NCBI RefSeq assembly: GCF_009931695.1
Contig: NZ_CP048000.1
Span: 2,311,501 to 2,375,500 of the forward strand
DNA length: 64,000 nt
Direction of reading: 5' to 3'
Source: Anaerocolumna sedimenticola
GTDB lineage: Bacteria; Bacillota; Clostridia; Lachnospirales; Lachnospiraceae
Under the pieces are notes generated by a model. It was not told the DNA's origin. It saw nothing but the letters and a program-made list of their open reading frames with translations, and did not search any database. Each line of letters starts with the position of its first letter. Position 1 is the first letter of the stretch. Shown here piece by piece: positions 32,849-42,781 of the stretch. A program made the translations under genes and the position numbers.

Positions 32849-33710
32849 TAAATTAAAAAAGTATGGGGAACTGGTTATGTTCTCCCACACCGTTTTTTCT
32901 CTGCCATTTGGTCTGATTGCCATGTTATGGGCGGCAAACGGAATACCGGAACTGCGGGTGTTTTTCTGGATTCTGGCAGCCTTATTCGGAGCAAGAAACG
33001 GTGCCAATGCATTTAACCGTATTGCAGACCGTTTTATTGATGGGAGAAATGATCGTACCAAGGACAGGCACCTTTCCACCGGACAGGTAAAATTATACGA
33101 AGCTGTTATCATAACGGTTTTATGCTTTGTATTAATGGCAGTCGCGGCTTATATGCTAAACCTGACCTGTTTGATACTGCTTCCTTTTGCCATTGCTTTA
33201 TTTATTTTTTATTCTTATTCCAAAAGGTTAACCTGGTTATGCCATTTTATACTGGGAACCGCCTGCGGAGGAGCACCCGTTGGAGCCTGGATTGCTGTTA
33301 CGGGCGGGATTACCTTTATGCCGCTTTTCCTTGGTGCCGCTGTTTGTTTCTGGGTAGCAGGATTTGATATCCTTTATGCAACGCAGGATATTGATTTTGA
33401 CAGAAAAGAAGGACTTCACTCCGTACCGGCACGGTTTGGATTAACAAATGCCTTATGGATAGCAAGGGCTTCCCATACGATGTGTATTCTGTGCCTTCTT
33501 GCTATTTTTGTACTTATGCCGAGAGGAATCTTTTTTCTAATCGGAATTATAGTGTCCATCCTGTTACTTTGCATTGAACATTACAATGTAATTCCGGAGA
33601 ATAAAGATAAGATGATTTTTGCTTCCTACCACATCAATCAGGTTTTAAGTATTGTATTTTTTATTTTTGCCATGCTGGATTTCTGGTTTGATAAGTTTAT
33701 ACAAATATGA
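32838..33710 (+). CDS. UbiA-family aromatic prenyltransferase (MqnP-like)
   Basis: 290 aa with about eight or nine transmembrane helices. It would attach a polyprenyl chain to an aromatic acid at the membrane. The two prenyl-diphosphate-binding acidic motifs are visible: NRIADRFIDGRNDRTKDR near 56-73, and QDIDFDRKEGLHSVPARFG near 180-198. The second is the form seen in the 4-hydroxybenzoate/MqnP branch, not the MenA branch. It overlaps ubiD by 11 bp, so the two are translationally coupled. Confidence 0.88.
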   Translation: MVFDKLKKYGELVMFSHTVFSLPFGLIAMLWAANGIPELRVFFWILAALFGARNGANAFNRIADRFIDGRNDRTKDRHLSTGQVKLYEAVIITVLCFVLMAVAAYMLNLTCLILLPFAIALFIFYSYSKRLTWLCHFILGTACGGAPVGAWIAVTGGITFMPLFLGAAVCFWVAGFDILYATQDIDFDRKEGLHSVPARFGLTNALWIARASHTMCILCLLAIFVLMPRGIFFLIGIIVSILLLCIEHYNVIPENKDKMIFASYHINQVLSIVFFIFAMLDFWFDKFIQI

Positions 33711-33876
33711 GGGTTTATTACATACATACATATATAGGTAATTGCAATACTATAGGAAACATCCCGCTAATGCAGAGTGTAGATGTGCAAATTGACGAAT
33801 GTTAATTATTTGTATGGCTTTTGAAACCTAATCCTGTTCATAGAAAAATAAACGATAAACAGATTGGAGAAAATAG

Positions 33877-34452
33877 ATGAAACGATATATCATTGGTATT
33901 ACCGGGGCCAGCGGGAGTGTTCTTGCTAAGCGGCTTTTGAGTTATTTATCGGATACTGAGGCTGAACTTCACATTATTGCTACTGATATGGGAAAAAAAG
34001 TGTTTGAATTTGAAACCGGGATTCCCTGGACGCAATTTTTAAGTACAATAAATCAGAATAAGGCAGAAATATGCTCCTATGATAATAATGATATGTTTGC
34101 CAGTGTTGCAAGCGGTTCCTTTGTTACGGATGCCATGATGATTGTACCTTGTTCCATGGCTACTGCTGCGAAGATAGCAACCGGCACCGGGGGGAATTTG
34201 TTATGCCGCGCTGCAGATGTCTGCCTGAAAGAGAAAACAAAGCTGGTTATTTCGCCTAGGGAAGCACCCCTTAACAGCATCCATCTAAAGAATTTGCTTA
34301 CCCTTAGTGAAAACGGAAGTATGATACTGCCCCCGGTTCCTATGTTTTATGCGAAATCAGAGGATTATAATGATCTGATGGACGGAATCGTAGGCAGGAT
34401 CTTAAAATCCGCAGGGATAGAAAATAATTTATATACCGAATGGAGAGGTTAA
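33877..34452 (+). CDS. ubiX: UbiX-type flavin prenyltransferase
   Basis: 191 aa. It makes prenylated FMN, the cofactor that UbiD-family enzymes need. The N-terminal FMN-binding loop is IGITGASGSVLAKRL and the C-terminal signature is LVISPREAPLNSIHLKN, followed by MILPPVPMFY. TTGGAG precedes the start. Its place after UbiD and UbiA supports joint action on one aromatic substrate. A repeat (copy 2 of the ~92-bp family) begins directly at its stop codon. Confidence 0.93.
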   Translation: MKRYIIGITGASGSVLAKRLLSYLSDTEAELHIIATDMGKKVFEFETGIPWTQFLSTINQNKAEICSYDNNDMFASVASGSFVTDAMMIVPCSMATAAKIATGTGGNLLCRAADVCLKEKTKLVISPREAPLNSIHLKNLLTLSENGSMILPPVPMFYAKSEDYNDLMDGIVGRILKSAGIENNLYTEWRG

Positions 34453-34597
34453 TGTGAATAGTCTCGCGAAATACATGCGAGGTAAAAGCCTCAAATATGA
34501 GGTTTGAGAAGAATAGCAAAAGAGCTATTCTTCAGGATTTATGCCCATAAAACATGGGTGTCAGGGTGGATTGTCTCGTAATAGATACAAGCCATTA
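34453..34597 (+). repeat. ~92-bp repeat family, copy 2 plus a partial copy
   Basis: Reads GTGAATAGTCTCGCGAAATA and onward, with an extra segment AAAGCCTCAAATATGAGGTT not present in the tandem copies. The first frame gives VNSLAKYMRGKSLKYEV. It is preceded by GGAGAGG, a usable ribosome site. A second start-like fragment, GGATTGTCTCGTAATAGATA, lies at 34569. Homology to the other copies is visible mainly in the hairpin core GAATAGCAAAAGAGCTATTC. Confidence 0.6.
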
Positions 34598-34608
34598 AAA
34601 ATATAATT

Positions 34609-34702
34609 AAAAGAAAGGTATGCCACTTATTGATTTTTTCACCATTTTTATTAGTGGCAGTAACACATCTGTGGGCAGATGTGTTATGCATTGGGTATTA
34701 AA
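34609..34702 (+). promoter_or_regulatory. Structured leader element, copy L1
   Basis: TGCCACT (34621-34627) pairs with AGTGGCA (34653-34659). Then AACACATCTG (34662-34671) and CAGATGTGTT (34676-34685) form a perfect 10-bp hairpin, followed by ATGCATTGGG placed as the ribosome-binding site of the lipoprotein gene. A homologous leader with compensatory changes lies at 49467-49560 and a partial one at 42272-42319. Confidence 0.55.
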
Positions 34703-35608
34703 ATGAAATTAAGAAAATTGCATGTTTTATTCCTTATTGCAGTTATGTTTATATTAACTGCATGTTCAAAAGAAAGAAATACATTAACGGTAGGGATTAT
34801 GACAGACCTTGACTCCATCCCTTTTATGGTGGCAAAACAGCAGGGTTATTTTTCAGACTATGTAAAATTGGAAGTTTATCAAAGTCCTGTGGACAGGGAC
34901 AGTGCTTTATATTCCGGTAATCTGGACGGAAGTATCTCTGACGTTTTAGCTGTTTGCCTTGCACAGGAGGGAAAATTCCCGGTTTATGCAACTTCTAAAA
35001 CCAATGGACGTTACGGTATTGTATCCGGTAAAGATTCTGAAATTACCAGTGCTAAAATGTTAGAGGGAAAAGAAATCGGTCTTAGTTTAAATACTGTTAT
35101 TGAATATGTTACGGACAGTATGGTGACAGCGGATGGAGGAGATCCTGCTATGCTTAAAAAGACCTCCGTGCCTAAAATACCATCCAGACTGGAACTTTTA
35201 CAGAATAACCAGATCGATGCAGTTGCCATGCCGGAACCTTATATTACGGCGGCGGGAAAGGCAGGAGAAACCATTGTAAATACTTCCGATGAATACAGTA
35301 TTAATCTGGGGGTTATGTTATTTACCAAAACTGCAACGGAAAAGAAAACTAAAGAAATAAGAGAATTCTATGAAGCCTATGATAAAGCGGTCGAATATAT
35401 TAATTCCACCGATCCAAAAGAGTTTATGCCTGCAGTGATAAAAGAACTTGGTCTGCCGGATACTGCTCTGGAGGTAGAATTGCCCCAATATGAAAAAACT
35501 ACACAGCCGTCAGAAGACCAGGTATTAAACGCTATGAAATGGTTAATTGATAAAGGATTTTTAAAACAGGAATATACATATACAGATCTGGTAAAAGAGA
35601 TTAAATAG
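34703..35608 (+). CDS. SsuA/THI5-like ABC transporter substrate-binding lipoprotein
   Basis: 301 aa. The lipoprotein signal peptide ends in FILTACSK. The mature protein has the NMT1/THI5-SsuA fold: LTVGIMTDLDSIPFMVAKQQ, then YFSDYVKLEVY, and AVAMPEPYIT near the hinge. It is followed at once by its ATPase and permease genes. Members bind small organic molecules such as sulfonates, thiamine precursors or aromatic acids. Its position after UbiD/UbiA/UbiX suggests an aromatic or quinone precursor; this is inference. ATG 34703 is chosen over 34679 because the signal peptide starts there. The leader hairpin lies directly upstream. Confidence 0.88.
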   Translation: MKLRKLHVLFLIAVMFILTACSKERNTLTVGIMTDLDSIPFMVAKQQGYFSDYVKLEVYQSPVDRDSALYSGNLDGSISDVLAVCLAQEGKFPVYATSKTNGRYGIVSGKDSEITSAKMLEGKEIGLSLNTVIEYVTDSMVTADGGDPAMLKKTSVPKIPSRLELLQNNQIDAVAMPEPYITAAGKAGETIVNTSDEYSINLGVMLFTKTATEKKTKEIREFYEAYDKAVEYINSTDPKEFMPAVIKELGLPDTALEVELPQYEKTTQPSEDQVLNAMKWLIDKGFLKQEYTYTDLVKEIK

Positions 35609-35609
35609 T

Positions 35610-36203
35610 ATGATAGAATTTAATGCAGAAGCCATTTATTATAAAACAGGGCAGCCAATCTTAAAAGATATATCTTTTACTATTAAGCAGGGAGAGATTG
35701 TTTCTTTAACCGGTGCATCCGGAATCGGCAAATCTACTATCTTAAAGATTATTGCAGGGATTCATAAAGGGTATGATGGAACACTTGTTATTCCAAGGAA
35801 CAGCAGAATTGCCTTCATTTCCCAGAGTAATTGCCTCCTTCCCTGGAAAACAGTTTATAATAATATCGTATTACTAAAAAAAGTGGAGGTCGGACAGGTT
35901 GATAAAACAAGTGCAAAGAAATTGATAGAAGATCTTGGTTTATCCGGACTTGAAAAACAATATCCGCTCACATTAAGCGGCGGACAATATCAAAGAACGG
36001 CACTCGGTCAGGCATTTTTCTATGAACCGGATATTATTTTAATGGATGAACCATTTTCTGCATTAGATGCCAAAACGAAAAGGGAGATTCAGGAACTCTT
36101 TTTAAATCTGCAGAAACAACATAATATAACGACCTTATTCGTTACTCATAATATAGATGAAGCAGAGTATTTAGGCAGCAGAATTATTAATCTGGAGAAA
36201 TGA
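35610..36203 (+). CDS. ABC transporter ATPase, SsuB/TauB-like
   Basis: 197 aa, short for this family (usually 240-260) because it ends soon after the H-loop. All catalytic motifs are present: Walker A GASGIGKST, Q-loop ISQSNCLLPWKTV, signature LSGGQYQRTALGQA, Walker B IILMDEPFSALD and the switch His in FVTHNIDEAE. It begins two bases after the lipoprotein stop. It powers the importer made with its two neighbours. Confidence 0.9.
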   Translation: MIEFNAEAIYYKTGQPILKDISFTIKQGEIVSLTGASGIGKSTILKIIAGIHKGYDGTLVIPRNSRIAFISQSNCLLPWKTVYNNIVLLKKVEVGQVDKTSAKKLIEDLGLSGLEKQYPLTLSGGQYQRTALGQAFFYEPDIILMDEPFSALDAKTKREIQELFLNLQKQHNITTLFVTHNIDEAEYLGSRIINLEK

Positions 36204-36218
36204 TTGGAGGGATTGATT

Positions 36219-36953
36219 GTGAAGAAATGGATTGGTATCCTGGCTTTGATTGTACTGTGGCAGGTTACCGCGGTTCTTACCCATAATTACATATTCCCAA
36301 CATTTTTGCAGGTAATGCAATCATTTGCTGTTAATAGTAACTCTATTATAATTCATGGGTTTTACAGCAGTATAAGATTAATTGCCGGTGTTATTCTGGC
36401 TGTAATGATTGGAATGCCTGTGGGTATCTTAATCGGCTACCACAAAACATTAAGTGAATATATATCACCGGTTATATACCTGCTTGCCCCTATTCCTAAA
36501 ATAGCCTTGCTGCCAATGATTATGTTACTGTTTGGGATAGGAAACTTATCTAAAATATTTATTATTTTTATAATTATGTTTTTTCAGGTTATTGTAGCAG
36601 CACATGATGCAGTAAAAAATATACCAGGGGAGTACTTCATACCGCTTAGGACGATTCGTTCGGGGCATAAAGCGATCATTTTACATATTATACTCCCGGC
36701 AGTTCTTCCGGAAATGTTCACTTCTGTCAGAATTGGACTTGCCACCGGTATCTCTGTTTTATTTTTTGCAGAAACGTTCGGAACAAGATGGGGACTTGGT
36801 TTTTATATAATGGACATGTGGATGAGACTTGATTACAAGCAGATGTATGCCGGTATTTTAGCGCTGGGAATTTTGGGCCTTATCAGTGTATCAGCTGTCA
36901 ACCGGCTTCAAAGGTGTATCTGTCCCTGGATGCCAAAACAGGAAACAAAATAA
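36219..36953 (+). CDS. ABC transporter permease, SsuC/TauC-like
   Basis: 244 aa with about six transmembrane helices. It begins at GTG 36219 with GGAGGG seven bases upstream; an upstream TTG at 36204 has no such site. The EAA loop is degenerate (IRSGHKAIILHIILPAVLPE). It completes a three-gene importer with the lipoprotein and ATPase. Downstream lies a 245-bp nested palindrome. Confidence 0.9.
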   Translation: MKKWIGILALIVLWQVTAVLTHNYIFPTFLQVMQSFAVNSNSIIIHGFYSSIRLIAGVILAVMIGMPVGILIGYHKTLSEYISPVIYLLAPIPKIALLPMIMLLFGIGNLSKIFIIFIIMFFQVIVAAHDAVKNIPGEYFIPLRTIRSGHKAIILHIILPAVLPEMFTSVRIGLATGISVLFFAETFGTRWGLGFYIMDMWMRLDYKQMYAGILALGILGLISVSAVNRLQRCICPWMPKQETK

Positions 36954-36959
36954 TTTAGG

Positions 36960-37204
36960 ACGGCGCCTCAGAAATCTTGAATGTTTATCACATAGATTTG
37001 TAAAAGACTAGCGTGTGATTATTAATCCATTAAGAGACCGTTTGCCGCCATCGGTATTTAGGTTGTGGCAGAATCGCTTATCTGCCACAACCTTATGTAC
37101 CGCTATGTGCGGCAACCGAGTGAGAACGTGTCTCTGTTGGATAATAATCACACGCTATTTTTGATACCCTAAAATGTGATAAACATCTCTAAAGGGCGCC
37201 GCAT
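36960..37204. repeat. Large nested inverted repeat (~245 bp)
   Basis: Outer arms start with GGCGCC and end with GGGCGCC. Further in, ATGTTTATCACAT pairs with ATGTGATAAACAT and TAGCGTGTGATTATTA with TAATAATCACACGCTA. GAGAC pairs with GTCTC and TTGCCGC with GCGGCAA. The centre is AGGTTGTGGCAGA against TCTGCCACAACCT. No ORF is inside. It lies between convergent genes and resembles a miniature transposable element or a very strong cruciform/terminator. Confidence 0.75.
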
Positions 37205-37218
37205 TTAGTGCGACAGCC

Positions 37219-37310
37219 CCATTTCTATGAAATCAAAGTGAGAATTAGCAAGCTATCTTATAATAATTCCAACGCGCAGGGGAACCGAAGAAACTCGCGA
37301 AGCGTGTTTC
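37219..37310. repeat. Diverged copy of the AAAGTGAGAATTAGCAAGC repeat
   Basis: ATCAAAGTGAGAATTAGCAA matches the 37-bp repeat at 52758 and 55684. Similarity to the 52758 copy continues through ATAATAATTC and AAGCGTGTTTCT to a CCGGTT end. Confidence 0.55.
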
Positions 37311-37320
37311 TGCCGGTTGA

Positions 37321-40300
37321 TTAATTTACTATCGTTACCTTAAATTCTTCAGTATGTGATCCAGCTTTGGCTGTTACAATGACAATACCTGCCTTTTTAG
37401 CTTTCAGCATACCGGTCTTTGGATTTATGACGGCAAGATTCGTATCGGATATCTGATATATTATTTTGTTTTTTATACCATAAGTACTAACATTAAAATC
37501 AAAGGATCGATTCACCTGAATGGATGCCTGCTTTTTGGTGAAAGAAATATAAGGAGCTTTTATTGTAACCTTTATTTTCTTTACGAGAGAACCTGCTTTG
37601 GCAGTCACGTATAAGGTGCCGGTTTGTTTTACAGCCAGCCTGCCGGTAGCTTTATTTATTGCCCCAAGCTTAGAATCTGATATACTATAAGCTATCTTAT
37701 TATCCATACCATATATTTTTGCATTGAAGTTATAGGAATTCCCGGTATAAATAACGGCAGGTTTTTACCAAAACTTATATAAGGATTTTTAACGGTGACT
37801 TTGGTTATAAATGTCTTTGTATTTCCGTCTATGGTAACTTTAGTTGTAATGGGTGCACTTCCGGCTTTTATAGCTGTTATTGTTCCGTTTGAGGAAACTG
37901 TTGCAACGGATTTTTTACCGGAGCTGAAAGATTTTGAAGCTTTATTAGCATAACCCGCTGGTAATTTCACTGAAATTTTCCCTGTAAGACCTTTATATAA
38001 AGCAGTATTTGCCGGTGTGACTTTCACCAGGTTTACTGCCGGAGTTGGAGCCGGAGTTGCCTTCGGAGTCTGAGCCGGTGATGGAGTAGCCGTAATTACA
38101 GGTGTTGCCGTCGGTTTCTTTGATGAGCTTGAGGAACTGCCAGAACCATGTTTGTCGGGTTTATGTGTCGGTTTTGCAGTTGGTGTAGCGGTTGGTGCGG
38201 TAGTTGGAGTTATAACAGGAACCGTTGGAGTAGGGGTCACAGTATCCGTAGGTGATGGTGTTACAACAGGGCCAGTCGGATTAGGAGTCGGAGTACCGGT
38301 AGGAGTCGGAGTACCGGTAGGAGTTGGTGTACCGGTAGGAGTTGGTGTATCGGTAGGGGTTGGAGTTACCGCATCATCAAGCGTAAATAAATCGAAATTC
38401 GTCGCGTAATCAAATATTAAAACTGCAAGATCCGATGGGGTTTTATCCGTTAAACCTAATTCTTCTAAATCAAAATCTACCCGGGAAGAGGTGCCTTTGG
38501 TATCCTCATCCAATAAATATTCTGCTAAAGGTATAGATAAATCTGTTTTATCAAACAGGTAGACAGCAGCTACATACTGATTGTCTCTTACGGTAACCTG
38601 TATATGATTTTCCGCTTCCGATGCGGTTTCCATTGTTGGATTCTCTGTATCTATGGTAACCGGAAATGTCAGGGTATCACGTAGATTATTCTGTTCGTGA
38701 TTGGAATAATCCAATTCTCCGTTTACTGTAAAATTAACGACAGTATTATTATCTAAAACATTACCATCTTCATCTGTTCCATCCCAGTAAATGTTTTCAA
38801 AATAAGCAGGTATCACATAATCCAGTGTAGGATCATAGGTAGTTTTTGGCATATAGGAATAGGAATCTGAAACAATAACATGGTCGTTTTCATCCGTTAT
38901 GGACCAATTTAAATTCCTGGCATTTCTTAATAAGCTTATTTGTGCAATGTCCAGCCTGTCAAAGGAGTCATCCCCGTTTGGTGAAATAGCTATTTTATCC
39001 GAATCTGCCCTGGGCGTATACAAATCATAATATTCGGGATAAATATACGGATTGTAATTACCGATTAGAGCATATGCATCCTGATCAAATGGATTTACGC
39101 CTAAGTAACTGCTGCCGTCATCCGTATAAAGTGCATGAATATTTTGCTGATAACCTTGTAAGTCATTAGCGGAGCCGGAATCGAACAGCGGAGCCAGTGT
39201 CCAGTCCCCAAAAAATCCCATAAACGGAATCGTTAAATCGTAATTGGTTTCTAATGATTCTAACCGAATAAAACCATCGATAAATTCTCCGTTTTCAAAA
39301 CCAGAATCCAAAGCCTCTTTTAAATCATCAGATAATTGGATTGTTACGGTTACTTCCACATCGTCCCTTGGATCTACGGTAATAATATCGGTTGCTTCCC
39401 CGTTGACGATAAACTCGACCTTTGTATCCCCACTGATATCTTCAGGAGTTTCACCAAGAACACTTCCTAAATCAGTTTCCAGCCTGGTTTCGGTTAATGT
39501 ATTTGCTGTGGGAATAAAAGTAATCGCTGAACCGGTAACGGATTTTATATGAAAAGATTCTTTATAAAACCCGGTTTTTAATACATCATCGCCAAGGTTT
39601 AATTTTGGTCTTTGGTTATCTTCTTCCTCTGTAACATAAAGATAAGCATCTGTATTTACAGCATTATATACATTGACTATACCACTGCCTTGTTTGCGGG
39701 GGGAATAGTAGGTCCCGTCTGAATTGGCAGCAGGGGTGGCCGTACTCATTAATAAATCATTTGCCAGTTCCGATTTTTCATATTCCGTGGAGAATTTAGC
39801 TGAACTATTGAGGTATTGTTTCATCAGTGCAAAGGTACCGGCAATATGGGGAGCTGCCATAGAAGTTCCGCTCATGCTTCCATACTTGTCAAAAGGCAGA
39901 GTGGAATAGATATTTTCACCAGGTGCGGCAATTTCAGGTTTTAGTTTTAAGTCAGGAGTTACACCCCAGGAAGAGAAATCTGAAAGCTGATTTGCCCGGT
40001 CGTCAGGGAAAACTTCTGTTTCACCGGAGGCAGTAAGTGTTTTATCTTCCGCATCCAGTAACCGTTCCCCGTCTTCCTCCGTAATGGAAACAGCCGGGAT
40101 TTCATAATCTGAAATTGCCATGGAAATAGTTCCGGGCTGATTGTTATAAACTACGATACCAATAGCCCCACCTGAAACAGCATTTAACAATTTATCATTA
40201 AATGAAATGGAACCTCTTCTAACCAGCGCAATCTTTCCATTTACATTAATTTCTTCGTAATCCTCCGGTTCACCTGCATTCGGTACCGGAACATATTCGA

Positions 40301-41704
40301 TAGCACCGCCGGACACGACACTTAAGTCACTAAAGTAAGGCTGTTCACCTGCCGCAGTCTCTGTATAGGTTATTTTATCTCCCTCCACTTCGAAGTAAGA
40401 TGCATGGTAATTAGCATTAATCACACTGGCTACGGAAGTGGACGCATTATAGGTAGAGGGTGACCCTACAACGGAAGTATCCGGATTACCGGATAAGGCA
40501 TTTCCCTCTAATCCGTTATTATAGGAGGAACTGTAACTGTTACCTGCGGAAACTGCCAGATTAATACCCGCTTCTGCAATCCGGTTATATACATCATTAA
40601 TAGAGGTCTCCCCTTCTTCGGAGAATCCGCTTGGGGAACCTAAACTCATATTAATGACATCTGCACCCAGCGTTACCGTATCATCTAAGGCAGCCAGAAT
40701 ATCTTCCGTGTATGCACCGGTTTCACCGATTTCATCGCTGAATACCTTCATAATCATTAATTGGGCATCCGGTGCTACGCCGGTAATCTCATCACCGTCA
40801 CCATCCGGTGCGGCTATGGTACCTGCAACATGGGTACCATGGTCATTACCGTTTTGTTCCACTGATTCTTCCGATGGGGTTACTTCCGTATCATAATCGG
40901 CATAATCAAAAGCATAGGGTATTTTTGCACTCACATAAGTATCATCTGCGTTATCAATACCGGAATTTAAACCTGCGCTGCTCTCTATTTTTTGCTGGAT
41001 ATCCTGTTTTGTAAATTTAGGGGCGGAGGGTTCTTTTTGAAATCCATTATGGCCGGTATCAAGACCGGTATCCAATACGGCTACAATGGTACCCTCTCCG
41101 GTCAACCCCATATCCCATGTTGATACGGCACCGATAGTACCGGTACTGGTATCCATAACCGGTTCAATTTTTTCATAACTTCCTGCTATGTAAGCTGACT
41201 TTACATTAGGTAATTTTTTATATCTCTCAGGGATTGGTATTTAACTTTAATTGCAAAGCCGTTCATAACTGCGGTATAATTATAAATTATATCGGTTGTA
41301 TTTTTTTCGGATTTTAACGCTTTAATTTTATCAGCAACATTTTTCTGCTGTTTTAGTAAACCGCCGGCTATTTGTTCAGCTTCCTCTGTTTCGGCATATT
41401 CATCATAACTGACTGGTTCACTGCTTTTAAATTGTCTGGCAGACTGATCATTTTTAAAATGTTCCAGCAGTGGAATTTGTTTTAATTCAACGATTACAAT
41501 AACTTCATCTTCGGGTGCATAATTCTTTTCCGCATTTTTTTTGTTTATGGTATTTTTATTTATCTCATTAGAGCTTTCGGCTTTTGTAAAAGGCTTAACT
41601 TCCTGCGGTGTTCCTGCGGCTTTGGCGTAGGTTACCGGGTATGCGGTTATTGAAGTAATAACAAATACCAGGGCAGTTAAAGCTGCTGTAAGTTTCTTTC
41701 TCAT
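37321..41704 (-). CDS. Secreted subtilisin-like (S8) serine protease with Thr/Pro linker and Big-like repeats; two apparent frameshifts
   Basis: About 1461 aa after repair. A signal peptide (KKLTAALTALVFVITSITAY) and propeptide (about 30-180) come first. The catalytic domain has Asp212 in VAVLDTG, His289 in NDHGTHVAG and Ser615 in GTSMAAPHIAG, with an inserted PA domain (ALVRRGSISFNDK). Fn3-like domains, a Thr-Pro-Gly linker and three C-terminal immunoglobulin-like repeats, the latter two opening NPYISF and APYISF, follow. The frame breaks at T6 41214-41219 (one base restores IKKLPNVKSAYIAG) and at CCC 37741-37743 (restores IPGNSYNFNAKIYG). The architecture resembles C5a-peptidase-type cell-surface proteases. 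No sortase motif is visible; the Big repeats may hold it at the wall. Confidence 0.85.
38275..38370. repeat. 18-bp tandem repeats encoding the Thr/Pro/Gly linker
   Basis: The unit ACCGGTAGGAGTTGGTGT recurs four to five times with synonymous changes; on the coding strand it encodes repeated TPTPTG. Repeat number may vary between strains. Confidence 0.75.
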
Positions 41705-42068
41705 TTACATCCCTCTCTCTATGATTATTTCTACCACCCCTATTCGGTAAATTAATTAACAGTTAAGCTCTGGTAGTATTCAGGCTTAAATGAAAAAAGA
41801 GTTTTGCAATATGCAACACTCCAGAATAGGAAATGATATTTCTATCGTTCTCATCGTATCACAGTTACCAATAAATTACAATTAAAAAGGGAAACATTCT
41901 GTTGACATGCCGGTGCGAACATTTACCAGATTTAAATAGATTTATGGCAGATAAATTATTTTTTAGTCAGTTCATAAGAAAATGAATCAAACTTTTTTTT
42001 TGTTTATTGTTACGATTGTAAATTTTCAGAAATACTATATAATGTTATAGTCAATAAAATAAAAGGCG

Positions 42069-42271
42069 GCGTTAGTGTGAATAGTCTCGCAAAAAAATGC
42101 GAGCCATTAGAAGAATAGCAAAAGCGGCTATTCTTCAGGATTTATGCCAGGAAAGCATGGGCGTTAGTGTGAATAGTCTCGCAAAAAAAATGCGAGCCAT
42201 TAGAAGAATAGCAAAAGCAGCTATTCTTCAGGATTTATGCCAGGAAAGCATGGGCGTTAGTGTGAATATAA
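42069..42271 (+). repeat. ~92-bp repeat family, two tandem copies and a partial third
   Basis: GCGTTAGTGTGAATAGTCTCGC starts units at 42069 and 42161 (truncated quote of the first 20 bases applies to both); a third partial unit starts at 42254. The units differ chiefly by an A7 or A8 run and one G/A change. The A8 unit reads VNSLAKKMRAIRRIAKAAIL in frame; the A7 unit is out of frame. The core AGAATAGCAAAAGCGGCTAT forms a hairpin. Confidence 0.8.
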
Positions 42272-42319
42272 TTATAGTAACACATCTGCCAGCAGATTTG
42301 TTATGCAATGGGAGTTAAT
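42272..42319 (+). promoter_or_regulatory. Structured leader element, copy L2 (3' half)
   Basis: TAACACATCTG and CAGATTTGTTA form a hairpin, followed by TGCAATGGGAGTTAAT as the ribosome site of the ferritin-like gene. The arrangement matches L1 at 34662-34702; the upstream GCCACT stem is absent here. Confidence 0.5.
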
Positions 42320-42781
42320 ATGAAAAATACAATTACAGATTTATTGCACAAGTTATTGGATTTAGGTTATTATCTTGAGAAGTTTTATAGGCATTTCAGG
42401 GACAATCAAGATTTTGCTTTGAAAAACACTGCGGCAATTCTTGCGTCAGAAGAAAGAAAGCATATAGAGATTTATAGGAATATTGTAAAGGAAGTAGAAA
42501 CAAAGGAAGAATATCCAATTGAGGATGAACTTATGGGGTATGTTAATTATCTTCTTATTAATATGAAACAATCACTGAACAACTACGGGATTATTACACC
42601 GGGCCAATTAATTGCAAAAGCGATTGATAATGAAAATAAACAGATATTCCTGCTGTCACAAATTATTGAAATGTCAAGCACCGCAGCATTGCCTCCGTAT
42701 TTTCATGAGATTTTAACATTTCTTTTAAAGGAGGAAAACAACCAGCTTGCCAATCTTCTTCCATTTAATAAATTAGTATGA
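42320..42781 (+). CDS. Small ferritin-like four-helix protein
   Basis: 153 aa. Four predicted helices carry ferritin/rubrerythrin-like acidic motifs: LASEERKHIEIY (EExxH) in helix B, IDNENKQIFLLSQII in helix C and LLKEENNQLANL in helix D. It may bind a di-iron site, but the motif set is incomplete, so this is a fold-level suggestion. GGGAG lies six bases before ATG 42320. It is enclosed by repeats: tandem copies upstream and a partial copy starting at its stop codon. It has no obvious functional partner. Confidence 0.65.
   Translation: MKNTITDLLHKLLDLGYYLEKFYRHFRDNQDFALKNTAAILASEERKHIEIYRNIVKEVETKEEYPIEDELMGYVNYLLINMKQSLNNYGIITPGQLIAKAIDNENKQIFLLSQIIEMSSTAALPPYFHEILTFLLKEENNQLANLLPFNKLV

Noticed and set aside
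38152..38409. Plus-strand 85-codon Val/Gly-rich ORF
   Set aside because: Shadow of the tandem repeats encoding the Thr/Pro linker on the minus strand.
37692..41704. Treating the protease halves as separate genes
   Set aside because: One-base corrections at two homopolymers join them into a protein with propeptide, catalytic triad and Big repeats in the expected order.
42069..42253. Possible CRISPR array
   Set aside because: The units are tandem near-identical copies without unique spacers, and no cas gene is present.
42097..42318. 73-codon ORF across the tandem repeats
   Set aside because: It simply reads through two repeat units and ends in the leader hairpin; no independent coding evidence. 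Treated as repeat with micro-ORF potential.
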